Assembly (NCBI GenBank): GCA_039920745.1
Contig: JBDSDD010000008.1
Location: forward strand, 62,001 to 126,000
Direction of reading: 5' to 3'
Source of the DNA: Scleromatobacter sp039920745
GTDB lineage: Bacteria > Pseudomonadota > Gammaproteobacteria > Burkholderiales > Burkholderiaceae_C
Length of the DNA stretch: 64,000 nucleotides
Part shown: piece by piece, positions 8,612 to 17,500 of the stretch
Layout of the letters: the number at the start of each line of letters is the position of its first letter
Position numbering within the stretch: position 1 is the first letter of the stretch
The notes under the pieces: model-generated
Told to the model about the DNA's origin: nothing
The model's database searches: none
The model's input: only the letters and a program-made list of their open reading frames with translations
Made by a program: the position numbers and the translations under genes

Positions 8612-9526
8612 TCAAGGCCACAGACGTGCGCGAACTTCCTGCGGCCAGTCGGCCGGCACGAAGCCGTGCGTCTTGAACAGCGCCATCGTCACGCGCTCCA
8701 GGCCGAAGCCCAGGCAGGCCGTGTTGGCGACCTCGCCGTCGGCCGTGCGAATGCCGAACGTGCTGGAGAAGTGATCCTGGTGGAAATTGAAGGAACAGAC
8801 TGCCGTCGGGTTCTCGCGCGAGATCACCGGCACCAGTACTTCGAACTTCAGTTGCTGCGCCTTCTGGGCCTGCGCGAGGAACTTGCCCCCACGACCGAAA
8901 AACGGATCGGTCGCCACATCTGACTCCGCCGGCAGGCCCAGCGAGCGCAGCAGCGACAGCCCGCGCTGCAGCCACATGTCGCGCCACTCGACCACCTGCG
9001 ACGGCGTGCCCGCCAATACCCATTCACGAACCCGGAACGACTGCATCCGGGTCGGTTCCGGCGACGGCTCGTGGCGGAACACCCAATTGGTCATCGTGAT
9101 CAACCGGCCGCCTTCCGGCAGCGTACCGGTCAACATCGGATAGACGGGATAGCAGGCAGCGGGGTTCATCACCACGCTGGACTGGCCCAGCAGTTCGCCC
9201 CAGTTGCCGCCTTCCTTCGCACGTTCGGCCAGCGCGAGCGCCTCGATCGCGTTGCCGAAGAAGCTGTGCACCGCGCCGCACAGATGAGGAAACGAATCGA
9301 GGTAGTGCACCTTTTCGAGGATGGTGCGATCGATCACCGGCGGGAAGGCCATCTTCTCCGCGTCGTCGTCGCGGCCCACCTCCGTCACCAGCGCATTGAA
9401 ACGCTCCAGCACGTCCTCGAACACGGCGCCGCGACCGAAGACGCCTTGCACGCCTGCCGGCACGATCAGCCCGTGACGCACCAGGCCGGCATGGAAACTC
9501 TCGATGTCGTAAACAGTTTCTTCCAT
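8612..9526 (-). CDS. Amino acid:[acyl-carrier-protein] ligase
   Basis: A 304-residue class II aminoacyl-tRNA-synthetase homologue of the atypical SerRS-like type without a tRNA-binding arm. Class II motif 2 is RHEPSPEPTRM and motif 3 is GFGLERVTMALF. The catalytic zinc ligands of the family are present: Cys in PAACYPVYPM (about C125), Glu in RVREWV (about E168) and Cys in NTACLGFG (about C271). Known members from Bradyrhizobium and Agrobacterium activate glycine or alanine and load it on the phosphopantetheine of a small carrier protein rather than on tRNA. The carrier at 3344-3616 and AcpS at 3761-4177 are obvious partners. Which amino acid is used cannot be told by eye. Confidence 0.93.
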   Translation of the reverse strand: MEETVYDIESFHAGLVRHGLIVPAGVQGVFGRGAVFEDVLERFNALVTEVGRDDDAEKMAFPPVIDRTILEKVHYLDSFPHLCGAVHSFFGNAIEALALAERAKEGGNWGELLGQSSVVMNPAACYPVYPMLTGTLPEGGRLITMTNWVFRHEPSPEPTRMQSFRVREWVLAGTPSQVVEWRDMWLQRGLSLLRSLGLPAESDVATDPFFGRGGKFLAQAQKAQQLKFEVLVPVISRENPTAVCSFNFHQDHFSSTFGIRTADGEVANTACLGFGLERVTMALFKTHGFVPADWPQEVRARLWP

Positions 9527-9540
9527 GGTGTGCCTGCGGC

Positions 9541-10725
9541 TCAGTCGTCCTTGAGAACCATGAGCATGGAGGCGCTCTTGGCTGCGATGCGGTCGTTGGA
9601 GATCATCAAGGCGCCCGACAGCGCATCGCGATAGTGGCGGCTCAGGCTGTAGGGGCAGTCGTTCTTGTAGGCGAGGATGCCGATGATCTGGAGCGCACTG
9701 TGCACCGCCTTCGGCGTGGCTTCGGATGCGCTGATCTTGAGGTGGTTCATCTTCAGCGCCCAGCCCATGCCGAGCAGTTCCTGGCGGCCACCCGGCCGGG
9801 CGTCGATGGTGTCGAATTCATCGGCCAGCACCATCCAGTTGTGCCGCTGGGCCTGAAGCTCCATCGAAGCTTCCGCAAGGCGGGCCGCATTGGGCGGGAT
9901 CGTGCCGGCCGATTTGCGTGCACCCGCCCGGACGAAGGCGGCGGCCTTGCCGAAGGCGTCGGCCGCAATTCCCCACCACAACGCTGCCCACAGGATGTGC
10001 GAATACGGCACCATCGACTGCGCCGAGCTGTCCGCGAACGAGCCGGGAACGATCTGCTCGACCGGCCCGCGCGATTCCAGCCGGAAGCCCGGGCTGCAGG
10101 TGCCCCGCATGCCCATCGTGTCCCAGGTGCTGGTTTGCTCCAGTTGGTAGTCCGACTTGCGCACCAGCACCAGCACCTGATCGCTGGGCGGCGAATCGGC
10201 ATCGCGGCGGCAGGTCACGAGGATGGCGTCCGCATGGGCGCAATAGGAACCCGTCGTGGCGTCCTTGGCCAGCGTGAAGCGGTCGCCGTCGCGCTGCACG
10301 GCGCAAACGCTGGTGCGGGTTTCGCCGAAGGTGCCGACCTCGGAGGTCATGGAGGCGATGAGCCATTGATGCCGCACCAGGTCGCGCAGATAGCCGTCGA
10401 AGAACGGACTGCCCTCGCCGTGCCTGGCCAGGCAGGCCACCTGGATGTAGTGCATGGCCAGTACCATGCCGCTCGAAGCGCATGCGCCGGAGACGGCGGC
10501 ACAAAGCTGCGCCAATTCGCGCATCGAACAACCCAATCCGCCCAGTTGCCGGGGCACCGCCGCAGACAAGGCGCCGACGTTTTTCAGCGCTTGCAGGGCT
10601 TCGTGCGGAAAACGTGCTTCCTTGTCTACGGATGCCGCGTACACGGCCGCCACTTCCCTTGCGAGCGACCGTACTGCGGTCAATAGTTCGGCGAACGTCG
10701 GTGCCGGCGAAGACGTCGTTTCCAT
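9541..10725 (-). CDS. Acyl-CoA dehydrogenase family protein
   Basis: A 394-residue protein with the acyl-CoA dehydrogenase fold. The N-terminal helical domain includes FPHEALQALKNVGALSAAVP and LGGLGCSMRELAQL; a middle beta domain has IASMTSEVGTFGETR; the C-terminal helical domain ends with HSALQIIGILAYKND and SLSRHYRDALSGALMISND. The ATG at 10725 has a strong GGAGGA six bases upstream. It is first in the ligase/DUF1839 group with a 14-bp gap. Homologues near such ligases may oxidise a carrier-bound or CoA-bound acyl or aminoacyl group. Substrate is unknown. Confidence 0.87.
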   Translation of the reverse strand: METTSSPAPTFAELLTAVRSLAREVAAVYAASVDKEARFPHEALQALKNVGALSAAVPRQLGGLGCSMRELAQLCAAVSGACASSGMVLAMHYIQVACLARHGEGSPFFDGYLRDLVRHQWLIASMTSEVGTFGETRTSVCAVQRDGDRFTLAKDATTGSYCAHADAILVTCRRDADSPPSDQVLVLVRKSDYQLEQTSTWDTMGMRGTCSPGFRLESRGPVEQIVPGSFADSSAQSMVPYSHILWAALWWGIAADAFGKAAAFVRAGARKSAGTIPPNAARLAEASMELQAQRHNWMVLADEFDTIDARPGGRQELLGMGWALKMNHLKISASEATPKAVHSALQIIGILAYKNDCPYSLSRHYRDALSGALMISNDRIAAKSASMLMVLKDD

Positions 10726-10964
10726 GGGGTTCCTCCAATAGTTTTGCGCCGCGCCTGTCACAGTCAGCCAGCGTTCTAGAAACGCCTCGGATTCTGGCGG
10801 TACAGTGCGGGGGCCTCAGAAGGGCTTCGGAATTGCATGATACGAGCCGTTACTTTGGTGGGCAATTCGCCCTCATGGGGGGTTGCGGTACAAATGCACG
10901 GCCGCCGCCGGGGCGCGGTGACCCCCCTAAATTGCAGTTCGATTCCAGCCCGCAATTCCGAGAC

Positions 10965-12038
10965 GTGTCCGAAATCCACCGCCGACGACGCCATCGCCGC
11001 CCTGCTCCCGCCCCGGCGCCACGCCCGCGCTTCCATCGCCTGCTTGCCGGCCTCGTCACCACCGGCCTGGCCATCGTCGTTGCGCTCGCACTCGGTTTCC
11101 GCTACGGCACCGAGTCGATGTGGTGGCTGGAGATCGCCCGCTACGTACCGTTCCCGGTCTACCTCGTACCGGCGCTGTTGCTGGTGGCGTGCGCGTGGCA
11201 GTTGGGGGCGGCCTGGCGCGTCGCCGCGCTGCTGGCGCCACTGATCGTGGCTACAGAGTTGATGGGGCTGGCCGTCGGCTCGCCTGACGAAGGCAGCGGA
11301 CACCTGCGCTTCATGACCTACAACATCAAGGCCTACCTCGCCAAAAGGACGCCGGACGGTTTCGCCAAGCTCGCCTGGGAGATCGCCAGCCAGGACCCCG
11401 ACGTCATCGTGATGCAGGACAGCCAGTCCATCGAGAGCGCGGACGAACTTCCGCTGCCCATGCAGGCTGCGCTGAAGGGCCGTCAGATCTACGTGCAGGA
11501 TCAGTACATCATCGCCAGCCGCTACCCGCTGTCGCGCTGCGCGCCCGGCAACATGTCCTACTCCGGCGACGAAGACAACTTCGCGCATTGCACGCTGACC
11601 GTGGGCGGCCGTGAGATCGACCTTTTCACTGCACATTTCGTCTCGCCGCGAGACGGGCTGAACGCCGCTCGCGGCAAGGCTGCCGGCGGCCTGCACGAAT
11701 GGGAGACGAATTTCCAGGACCGGCTGGCCCAGTCCATCCAGCTCTCGGCGGCCGTGAGCCGGGCCACGCGGCCGGTGATCGTCGCGGGCGACCTGAACGC
11801 CGACGAACGCTCGCCGGTCGTTCGCCGCCTGCTGGCGACCGGCCTGCGGGACGCCTTCTCGAGTGCGGCGGTTGGCTACGGCTACACGCTCGGACACGAT
11901 CTGCGTCCGGGTTTCAGCTTCCTGCGGATCGATCATGTGCTCGTCAGCCAAGACATCGGCGTGCTCGACTGCGCGCCCGGTGGACGCGATGGTTCCGAGC
12001 ACCGACCCGTCTTGGCAGATCTGCTTGTTGCCAGGTGA
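10965..12038 (+). CDS. Membrane-anchored endonuclease/exonuclease/phosphatase family protein
   Basis: About 357 residues. The N-terminal third has three hydrophobic segments (around residues 25-110). An EEP domain follows, with RFMTYNIKAYL, PDVIVMQDSQ, TAHFVSPRD, VIVAGDLNADERSP, FLRIDHVLVS and SEHRPVLADL. These cover the metal and phosphate ligands of the family (Asn, Glu/Asp, Asp-x-Asn, Asp-His). Bacterial proteins with this layout are usually called EEP-family hydrolases without known substrate. The start is uncertain: I took GTG at 10965, since the upstream extension from ATG 10875 does not look like protein. Divergent from the dehydrogenase gene at 10725. Confidence 0.72.
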   Translation: MSEIHRRRRHRRPAPAPAPRPRFHRLLAGLVTTGLAIVVALALGFRYGTESMWWLEIARYVPFPVYLVPALLLVACAWQLGAAWRVAALLAPLIVATELMGLAVGSPDEGSGHLRFMTYNIKAYLAKRTPDGFAKLAWEIASQDPDVIVMQDSQSIESADELPLPMQAALKGRQIYVQDQYIIASRYPLSRCAPGNMSYSGDEDNFAHCTLTVGGREIDLFTAHFVSPRDGLNAARGKAAGGLHEWETNFQDRLAQSIQLSAAVSRATRPVIVAGDLNADERSPVVRRLLATGLRDAFSSAAVGYGYTLGHDLRPGFSFLRIDHVLVSQDIGVLDCAPGGRDGSEHRPVLADLLVAR

Positions 12039-12169
12039 ATGACTGCGCGCCGATGCCATTTTGGCCGTCATCCAAGGCTGTTGATTGATACATGTCGACA
12101 CATGTCCCCGGCATATCGATTGCCTCCGACTGCACACTCGGTGAATCGCACCGGGAAGGAATCTTCTTC

Positions 12170-12427
12170 ATGTCCAATGTCAGGGTGTTTGGCCAATTCA
12201 GGCCCCGTCTGAACGTCGCCCCGTTGCTGTTGACACCCGGTCTTGCGGCGATCGGGTACGCGATGGACGGGCGCCAGGGTGCATGGTGGGCAGTTGCAGC
12301 GTGGCTGGCCCTCGTCGTCGGCGCCTCGGTTTCCTGCGCCCTCCATGCGCTGCGCATTGCCGACGACGGCGTGCCGCGCACGGGTCGACAGGCGTTCGAC
12401 TACGACGCGAACAACACCGGCAACTGA
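12170..12427 (+). CDS. Small hypothetical membrane protein
   Basis: An 85-residue open frame from an ATG with AAGGAA about 8 bases upstream. Two hydrophobic stretches (VAPLLLTPGLAAIGYAM and WWAVAAWLALVVGASVSCAL) suggest two membrane helices, followed by a short hydrophilic tail. I do not recognise the family. The good ribosome binding site and the stem-loop just after the stop support a real gene. Confidence 0.5.
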   Translation: MSNVRVFGQFRPRLNVAPLLLTPGLAAIGYAMDGRQGAWWAVAAWLALVVGASVSCALHALRIADDGVPRTGRQAFDYDANNTGN

Positions 12428-12438
12428 ATCCGCTCCTC

Positions 12439-12464
12439 GCTGCCGAACCCTGCGATTCGGCAGC
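12439..12464 (+). terminator. Stem-loop after the small membrane protein gene
   Basis: GCTGCCGAA and TTCGGCAGC form a perfect 9-bp stem around an 8-base loop, 12 bases after the stop at 12427. No T-tract follows, so it may be a weak terminator or an mRNA-stabilising hairpin. Confidence 0.4.
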
Positions 12465-12794
12465 AATGGCAGTGCAATGGCCTGCCCATCGATGGCTGAG
12501 TCGGCGTCACTCCGAGGTTCTGGTCGGCACCGCTGCGTGAAAAGCTGTCGGAACCTGCCAGCGCCCACATCGAGCAACGACAAGTTGGCGTTGGCAACAC
12601 GGATTTCATGATCGATCCTGCGCGCGCGCCACCTCCGCGCGATGACCTGCCGACGCCAGCTTGCGCGAAGTCGGCGTAGCCAGCGCTCGACGAAGCGCCC
12701 GAAGTCGACTCGCGCCACGCTACGAACACCGAAGCACCTTGTTCCAAGGTGCGTTTGACACTGGGCCGAACGCAGACGCTGCCCCCACAGAAAT
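12465..12794. other. Intergenic, no recognisable gene
   Basis: About 330 bases between the stem-loop and the tRNA promoter. Open frames on both strands give Arg-rich, unconvincing proteins. Nothing else seen. Confidence 0.5.
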
Positions 12795-12823
12795 TCTTTC
12801 GATCGCGCTCAGACTGCTATAGT
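12795..12823 (+). promoter_or_regulatory. Probable sigma-70 promoter of tRNA-Ala
   Basis: A TATAGT -10 box lies at 12818-12823, 11 bases before the 5' end of the tRNA. A poor -35 match, TCTTTC, sits 17 bp upstream at 12795-12800. The position of the -10 box fits transcription starting just before the tRNA. Confidence 0.5.
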
Positions 12824-12834
12824 CACGGGTTGTT

Positions 12835-12910
<76 letters not shown>

Positions 12911-12946
12911 AAACTACCTGCTGAATCAAGCAGTTGGCAAGATCAA

Positions 12947-12971
12947 GAAAAGCCGCCTAGTGCGGCTTTTT
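12947..12971 (+). terminator. Rho-independent terminator after tRNA-Ala
   Basis: GAAAAGCCGC, a short loop CTAGT and GCGGCTTTTT form a stem with an A-tract on the 5' side and five T on the 3' side, 37 bases after the tRNA. This is a textbook intrinsic terminator for the single tRNA transcript. Confidence 0.85.
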
Positions 12972-13058
12972 GCGTTGAAGCCAGTTGCCTCGACCTTGGC
13001 AAAGCCGCCCAAAATCCCATCCGGTTTCAGAGGCCGCATGCCCGAAGCGAGCTGGAGA

Positions 13059-13583
13059 TCATTGACACGATCCGCAGTTCAGGACGAGCTCGGCAATATC
13101 GTCCCAGAGCTCCGGCGCGGCGCGTCCGGTGACGCTTTTGAACACCGCGCCCCTGCGGTCGATGACCACTGTGGTGGGCGTCTTGATCGGCAGTTCGCCA
13201 AAGCTGTCACGGTGAGCCGGGTCGTGGCGCCAGACAAGCTTCATCTGCGAAATCGGCGGTGCCGCCTTGTCGAGCACCTGCTCATAGAATTTCAGATCTG
13301 CCACCGCGCGGTCCTGATTGACGGTGACGATGACGAAGTCCTTGCCACGCCAGCCGTTGAGGTTGCGTCTCATCTCGGGCAGTGTGTCGAGGCACACGGC
13401 GCAATCGGTGGACCAGAAGAACAGCAACACGACTTTGCCCTTGAACTGGGTCAGATCAACCGTGGCGCCGCTTGCGGTCTTGCCCACGAGCACCGCAATC
13501 GGCGCGGCGGCCGTGGTTTGGGCATGGGCCAGGCAGTTCACAGCCGACAGCGCCGCAACAAGCAAGCAACGGTGCAACAACAT
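13059..13583 (-). CDS. TlpA-like thioredoxin-family protein, periplasmic
   Basis: A 174-residue protein with an N-terminal signal peptide (MLLHRCLLVAALSAVNCLAHA) and a TlpA/ResA-type thioredoxin fold. FKGKVVLLFFWSTDCAVC holds the redox-active CxxC, here C-A-V-C rather than CGPC or CxPC. KTPTTVVIDRRG carries the cis-Pro region. Such proteins reduce disulfides, for example in apocytochrome c, or act in thiol metabolism in the periplasm. Start ATG has GGAG 8 bases upstream. It stands alone between tRNA-Ala and the phospholipase-D-like gene. Confidence 0.85.
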   Translation of the reverse strand: MLLHRCLLVAALSAVNCLAHAQTTAAAPIAVLVGKTASGATVDLTQFKGKVVLLFFWSTDCAVCLDTLPEMRRNLNGWRGKDFVIVTVNQDRAVADLKFYEQVLDKAAPPISQMKLVWRHDPAHRDSFGELPIKTPTTVVIDRRGAVFKSVTGRAAPELWDDIAELVLNCGSCQ

Positions 13584-13896
13584 CGATCTCTCCTCGGGCG
13601 GCTCTCATCGGAGCTCACGGGTTCAGTGGGTCACTTGCGGGCTGAAATCAACGCCCAGGCGCAAGCCCCGGCCCTGGCGACCCGTCTTTCTTCATGCGAG
13701 TTCCGGCGCATTGGAACGAGCGCTTGCCGCGCAAACATCGTTGATGGCGACAAGCAATGCGCCTGGCGCTGACGTCTGTCGCGTTCGATCGACGATTCCT
13801 TACAAGCAATCGCGAATTCGATTCGAGAGCGGGTTCGCCGAGCTGGCTATCGGTGACGAGTTGCGCCTGCGACAGCAGGTCCTGGCTTGCAGCGAC
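13584..13896. other. Intergenic, nothing seen
   Basis: About 310 bases between two minus-strand genes. It must hold the promoter of the thioredoxin gene, but I see no clear -35/-10 pair, repeat or reading frame with family resemblance. Confidence 0.5.
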
Positions 13897-15498
13897 TCAC
13901 AACAGACCTTCAGCAATGAAAGGTGAGAACAAGAACACTTTCGTCCTGGTCCAGAAGTCGACCTCGGGCTCATTTTCAAAAACCTTGTCTCCGTCCTTTT
14001 CGGAATCGACCCATTGAACGACATCGCGAGTCGGGTCGAGGCGGAGGTGATAGGTTCCGACCGACCGCAGTTGCGAGATGAGGAAGGTCACGTCCTTGGC
14101 CAACGCCGGGGAGTCGACGAGCAGTCCGATCTCGGTATTGGACCTGGCCGAACGGAAGTCAAGGTTCATGGATCCGACGAAGGTGATGTGGTGATCCAGA
14201 ACCAACGCCTTGGCGTGGAGTCGCCCAACGCCCTTGCCCAGTTCGCTGCCCCACATCTCGTTGAACTGTTCGTCCATGCGCAGGATCGCAGGGCTCACTT
14301 CGTAGATCTGTACACCCATGTTGAGCATCGGCTTGCGATAGCGCGCATAAGCAGCACTGACGAAGGGCTCATCGTTGGCAGCCATCGTGTTCGTGACCAG
14401 GCTGACGGGAATGGAGCGTTGGCGAACGTTCTCGAAGCAATCGATGACGGCGCGCCCTGGAACGAAGTACGGCGACACGAGCAGGACGTCCTCGTTCGCA
14501 TGGTCCACGGCATCGATGACCTGGGCCGCCACCGTGGTCGGGTCGTTGCCGCTCTCCGCCTTTCCGCTGACCTTTTCTGGATCGTCGGCCAGCACGCGGA
14601 TCTTTCCTCTGAGAAGCTTCAAGGGCGGGTGCTGCATATCCGCGCTCAACGGCGCGTAGCCGAGAACATCGCGCTTTTCCATCTTCAGCATCATCTGCAT
14701 CACCATCGGCATGTCGTCACCTGTGACGAGTCGCTCGAAGTCCGTCCTGCGCTTTCCCGCATCTTCGAAGTCGGGCTCGATGGCGTGCAGCGTGTAGATC
14801 CGACGGCTGTTCCAATAGTCGTCGAACACCCGTTCGAGCCTTGGCACGACGTCGCCCATGACCAGCAAATCGAAGTCGATGAAATTGCCGCCGTCGCTGC
14901 GGAAGAAATACTCATCGGCGATGTTGCGCCCGCCTGCGACGGCCATCACGCCATCCGCGATGAAGAGCTTGTTGTGCATGCGATGGTTGAGCCGCGCCAC
15001 GTCCAGCAGCGAAAACCCCCAGCGGGTGAGGCTCGTCGATCGGCCGACGGGAAACGGGTTGAACAGCCGTACCTCCACATTCGGGTACGCGGAAATGCCT
15101 TGGAGCATGGCGTCGCTGCTGGCGGTGTAGAGATCGTCGACGAGGATGCGCACACGCACGCCTCGCAGCGCGGCATCGCGCACCGCGCGCAGCAGAAGTC
15201 TTCCTGTGGCGTCGTTCTGGAGCAGGTAGTACTGGATGTCCAGTGACTTGCTTGCGTGGCGTGCCAGCGTGAGGCGCGCATCCATCGAAAAGCCACTGAA
15301 AGGAAGCGGCCGGAATGCGGAATCGCCATCGACTTTGAGGTCGTCGGGCACGAAGCGCGACAACTCCTCGTCCATCGTGGGCGCAATCGCGAAGCTCTCC
15401 GACTTCTTCGATTCGCCGAGCGTCGCACAGCCTTGCATGGCGAGCACCACCGCGATGAGAACGATCAAGCGGGCGACATTGACGACTGAGCAGATCAC
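13897..15498 (-). CDS. Phospholipase-D-family lipoprotein, cardiolipin synthase C-like
   Basis: A 533-residue protein with a lipoprotein signal (VVLAMQGC lipobox) and two PLD catalytic motifs: HRMHNKLFIADG (HKD 1) and RLHAKALVLDHH followed by GSMNLDFRSARSNTE (HKD 2). The layout, including SLDIQYYLLQND and a ...FENEPEVDFWTR end, is that of the YmdC/ClsC group, which join two phospholipids to make cardiolipin. I chose GTG at 15498 because GGGAG lies seven bases upstream; a TTG two codons earlier is too close to it. No partner such as ymdB is adjacent. Confidence 0.88.
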   Translation of the reverse strand: MICSVVNVARLIVLIAVVLAMQGCATLGESKKSESFAIAPTMDEELSRFVPDDLKVDGDSAFRPLPFSGFSMDARLTLARHASKSLDIQYYLLQNDATGRLLLRAVRDAALRGVRVRILVDDLYTASSDAMLQGISAYPNVEVRLFNPFPVGRSTSLTRWGFSLLDVARLNHRMHNKLFIADGVMAVAGGRNIADEYFFRSDGGNFIDFDLLVMGDVVPRLERVFDDYWNSRRIYTLHAIEPDFEDAGKRRTDFERLVTGDDMPMVMQMMLKMEKRDVLGYAPLSADMQHPPLKLLRGKIRVLADDPEKVSGKAESGNDPTTVAAQVIDAVDHANEDVLLVSPYFVPGRAVIDCFENVRQRSIPVSLVTNTMAANDEPFVSAAYARYRKPMLNMGVQIYEVSPAILRMDEQFNEMWGSELGKGVGRLHAKALVLDHHITFVGSMNLDFRSARSNTEIGLLVDSPALAKDVTFLISQLRSVGTYHLRLDPTRDVVQWVDSEKDGDKVFENEPEVDFWTRTKVFLFSPFIAEGLL

Positions 15499-15504
15499 TT
15501 TCAA

Positions 15505-15884
15505 TCTCCCGATTCAAAGGGGTTTGGAGAAATCGATGCGCCACTGGCCCGACCTCGAATGAGGACGTGAGATGGGAGTCGTTCGCTGCCGGAGTCGCCC
15601 ACTCTGTCTTGCAAACTTCAAGGCCTTCGGGGTAGCGGACTTCGAGATCGGGTCTGCGACACGCCCATGATGCGCTTGGTTGCGGAAATGGCGTTTGGAC
15701 GGCTGCGGCTCCCCACTGGATCGCAGCCGCCCAGCGACATGTCGCCAGGGCGTGGTCAATGTCCTCCCAGCTACCAACGCAGATCGCCAACATCTTGGTC
15801 GGCGTTGTGCGGGTCGCGTTGTTGCACCACGCGCCGCTTGGCAAGCACCTGCAACACGACAGCGGCGGCGCGCATGCGCCGCAA
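15505..15884. other. Intergenic next to the photosynthesis relic
   Basis: About 380 bases between the PLD gene and the bchD relic. No frame gives recognisable protein. It may be further decayed sequence of the former photosynthesis cluster, but I cannot support this. Confidence 0.4.
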
Positions 15885-16919
15885 TCACGCTGACCGTTGG
15901 CGTTGACGCTCGATCGCCTTCGCCAGCGCCTCGGCTTGAGCCGCGCTTCGACCCGGTCGGCCATCGCGCGTCATGTTGGCCTTGCCGTCTATCAGCAGCA
16001 CGAGCAGTGGCGTTCCGCCTTGCTGCACGATGCCTTGCGCAAGTTGGCGCGCCACGTCAATGCCTGCCGCGAGTGGCGTGGCGCCGCCGCCCGGCAGTCC
16101 GGCCAGGCAACGCTTGGCACGCACCAGCGAGCGTGTGGGCGGCAGCAACACGGTTGCCGCGCTGCCGCGGAAGGCCAGCACTGCCACGCGGTCGCGTCGC
16201 ACATCGCAATCTGCCAGCAAAAGCTCTGCGGCCCTCTTGGCTTCCGCGAGCCGATGCAAGGCCTGCGACCCGGATGCGTCGACGCTGAAGATCGTGATGC
16301 TTTCCTCGCGCATGCGAAAGCGCCGCACATGGAAGTCGCCGCGCCGCACCAGGATCGCGGGCTCGGCAGCTACCCAGCGGCACCTTCGGCCGCAGCCCGG
16401 GCGAGCGCACGTTCGCGACGGCGCAGCGCAGACAGGCGCGACTGCCCCGATATCGCCATGCCCCCGCCGCTGCGAAGCAGCCCGTTCCTCGCCATCGACG
16501 CGGCAACGGCCGCCAGCAAAGCGGGCGGCAGCGTGGCGGCGGCGGCCGCGACGACGGCCTGATCCATCGGTACCGCGCCGGGAGGACGCGATTCGACATT
16601 GCCATCTGGCGAAGCCTGCGTCGCATCGGGTCGCGCGGATGAAGCTGTGGCCTGTTCAGACATGGGGTCCCCGCTCGGCTGGCCGCCCTCTTCCGCGACA
16701 TCGGGCGCGACCGGAGCGACGTCGTCGCCGACCGCCATCGGAGCCTGGCCGGCGGGCCAGGACAGCGCGCGCGGGCCCAGCACGAAGCAGCCGGCCCATG
16801 CTGCATCTTCAGCTTGGACCGCCACGCTGCCGCGCAACGCGGCTGCGGCACGGGCCACCCGCAACGCCAGGCTGCAGGCCCTCAGCGAATCGATGCCCAG
16901 TCGCGCCGGACGGGCGGGC
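15885..16919 (-). pseudogene. bchD: bchD relic (magnesium chelatase subunit D)
   Basis: Minus-strand fragments of the Mg-chelatase D subunit, which drives Mg insertion in bacteriochlorophyll synthesis. The first (16919-16370) reads LGIDSLRACSLALRVARAAA then an acidic/Pro-rich linker and SRLSALRRRERALARAAAEG, then stops. The second, in another frame (about 16370-15885), has VAAEPAILVRRGDFHVRRF, a VWA core with IFSVDASGSQALHRLAEAK and VAVLAFRGSAATVLLPPTRS, and LPGGGATPLAAGIDVARQ, ending soon after LVLLIDGKANMTRDG. The N-terminal AAA+ half is absent, there is at least one frameshift with loss of sequence near 16360, and the C-terminus is cut. It cannot make working BchD. Confidence 0.82.
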
Positions 16920-16939
16920 AGCGCACTGTCGCGCTGCCC
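16916..16939. repeat. Inverted repeat at the bchD/pufC junction
   Basis: GGGCAGCGC and GCGCTGCCC are perfect 9-base inverted arms around ACTGTC. The repeat sits exactly where the minus-strand bchD reading ends and the plus-strand pufC reading begins, so it may mark the rearrangement that joined the two fragments. Confidence 0.6.
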
Positions 16940-17325
16940 GCGCTCCTACCGCCACAACCCTCAGGACTTCGCCTCCGACAGCGTCTACACCAAGGTCGTG
17001 GCGCGTCGCATGCTGGAGATGACGCGTCACGTGAACGCCGACTGGAAGTCGCACGTCGCATCGACCGGCGTGACCTGCTACACCTGCCACCGCGGCAACA
17101 ACATCCCCGCGGCGACCTGGTTCCAGGCCGTCGATCCGCATCCTTACGGCATGGTCGGCAACAAGGCCGGACAGAACGCTCCCGCCATCGGCGTGGCCCG
17201 CGATCTCAACGCGGCCTACCTGATCCCGTTGGCAGCGACCTTTCCGGCCACGCGAAAGGGTCCGGCGGGCGACGTCGCCAAGGTCAACTGCGCGAGCTGC
17301 CACCAGGGCGCCTTGCGCTCGATAC
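16932..17325 (+). pseudogene. pufC: pufC relic (reaction-centre tetraheme cytochrome)
   Basis: The plus strand carries an internal piece of the photosynthetic reaction-centre cytochrome subunit: SVYTKVVARRMLEMTRHVN, GVTCYTCHRGNNIPAATWF (heme motif, intact) and VNCASCHQG (heme motif, intact). The preceding heme motif should read CSYCH but reads RSYRH; both Cys codons (TGC) appear as CGC at 16941 and 16950, so that heme cannot be attached. The first third of the protein, with signal peptide and first heme, is missing. After the last CxxCH the frame becomes Arg-rich, consistent with a frameshift or truncation. There is no start codon or ribosome binding site. It is a dead gene. Confidence 0.85.
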
Positions 17326-17500
17326 GGGCGCGCTGCAGGCGTCGATCAAATAGCGCCCCCCGGTCGTGCAGGATCGTCCGGGGCGCTCCGGTCTGCGCCG
17401 CGGCGCGACTTGTCGCACACTCCAGGGGCTACCGGAGGCTTGGCTTGTGCGAAATCGCCGGTGGGCCAATCCGAATTCCGGTGCGATTCGTAACCCTGAC

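Noticed and set aside
15885..17325. Idea that bchD and pufC are functional genes split by sequencing errors
   Set aside because: Missing N-terminal halves, replaced heme Cys and the head-to-head junction cannot be explained by a few base-calling errors.
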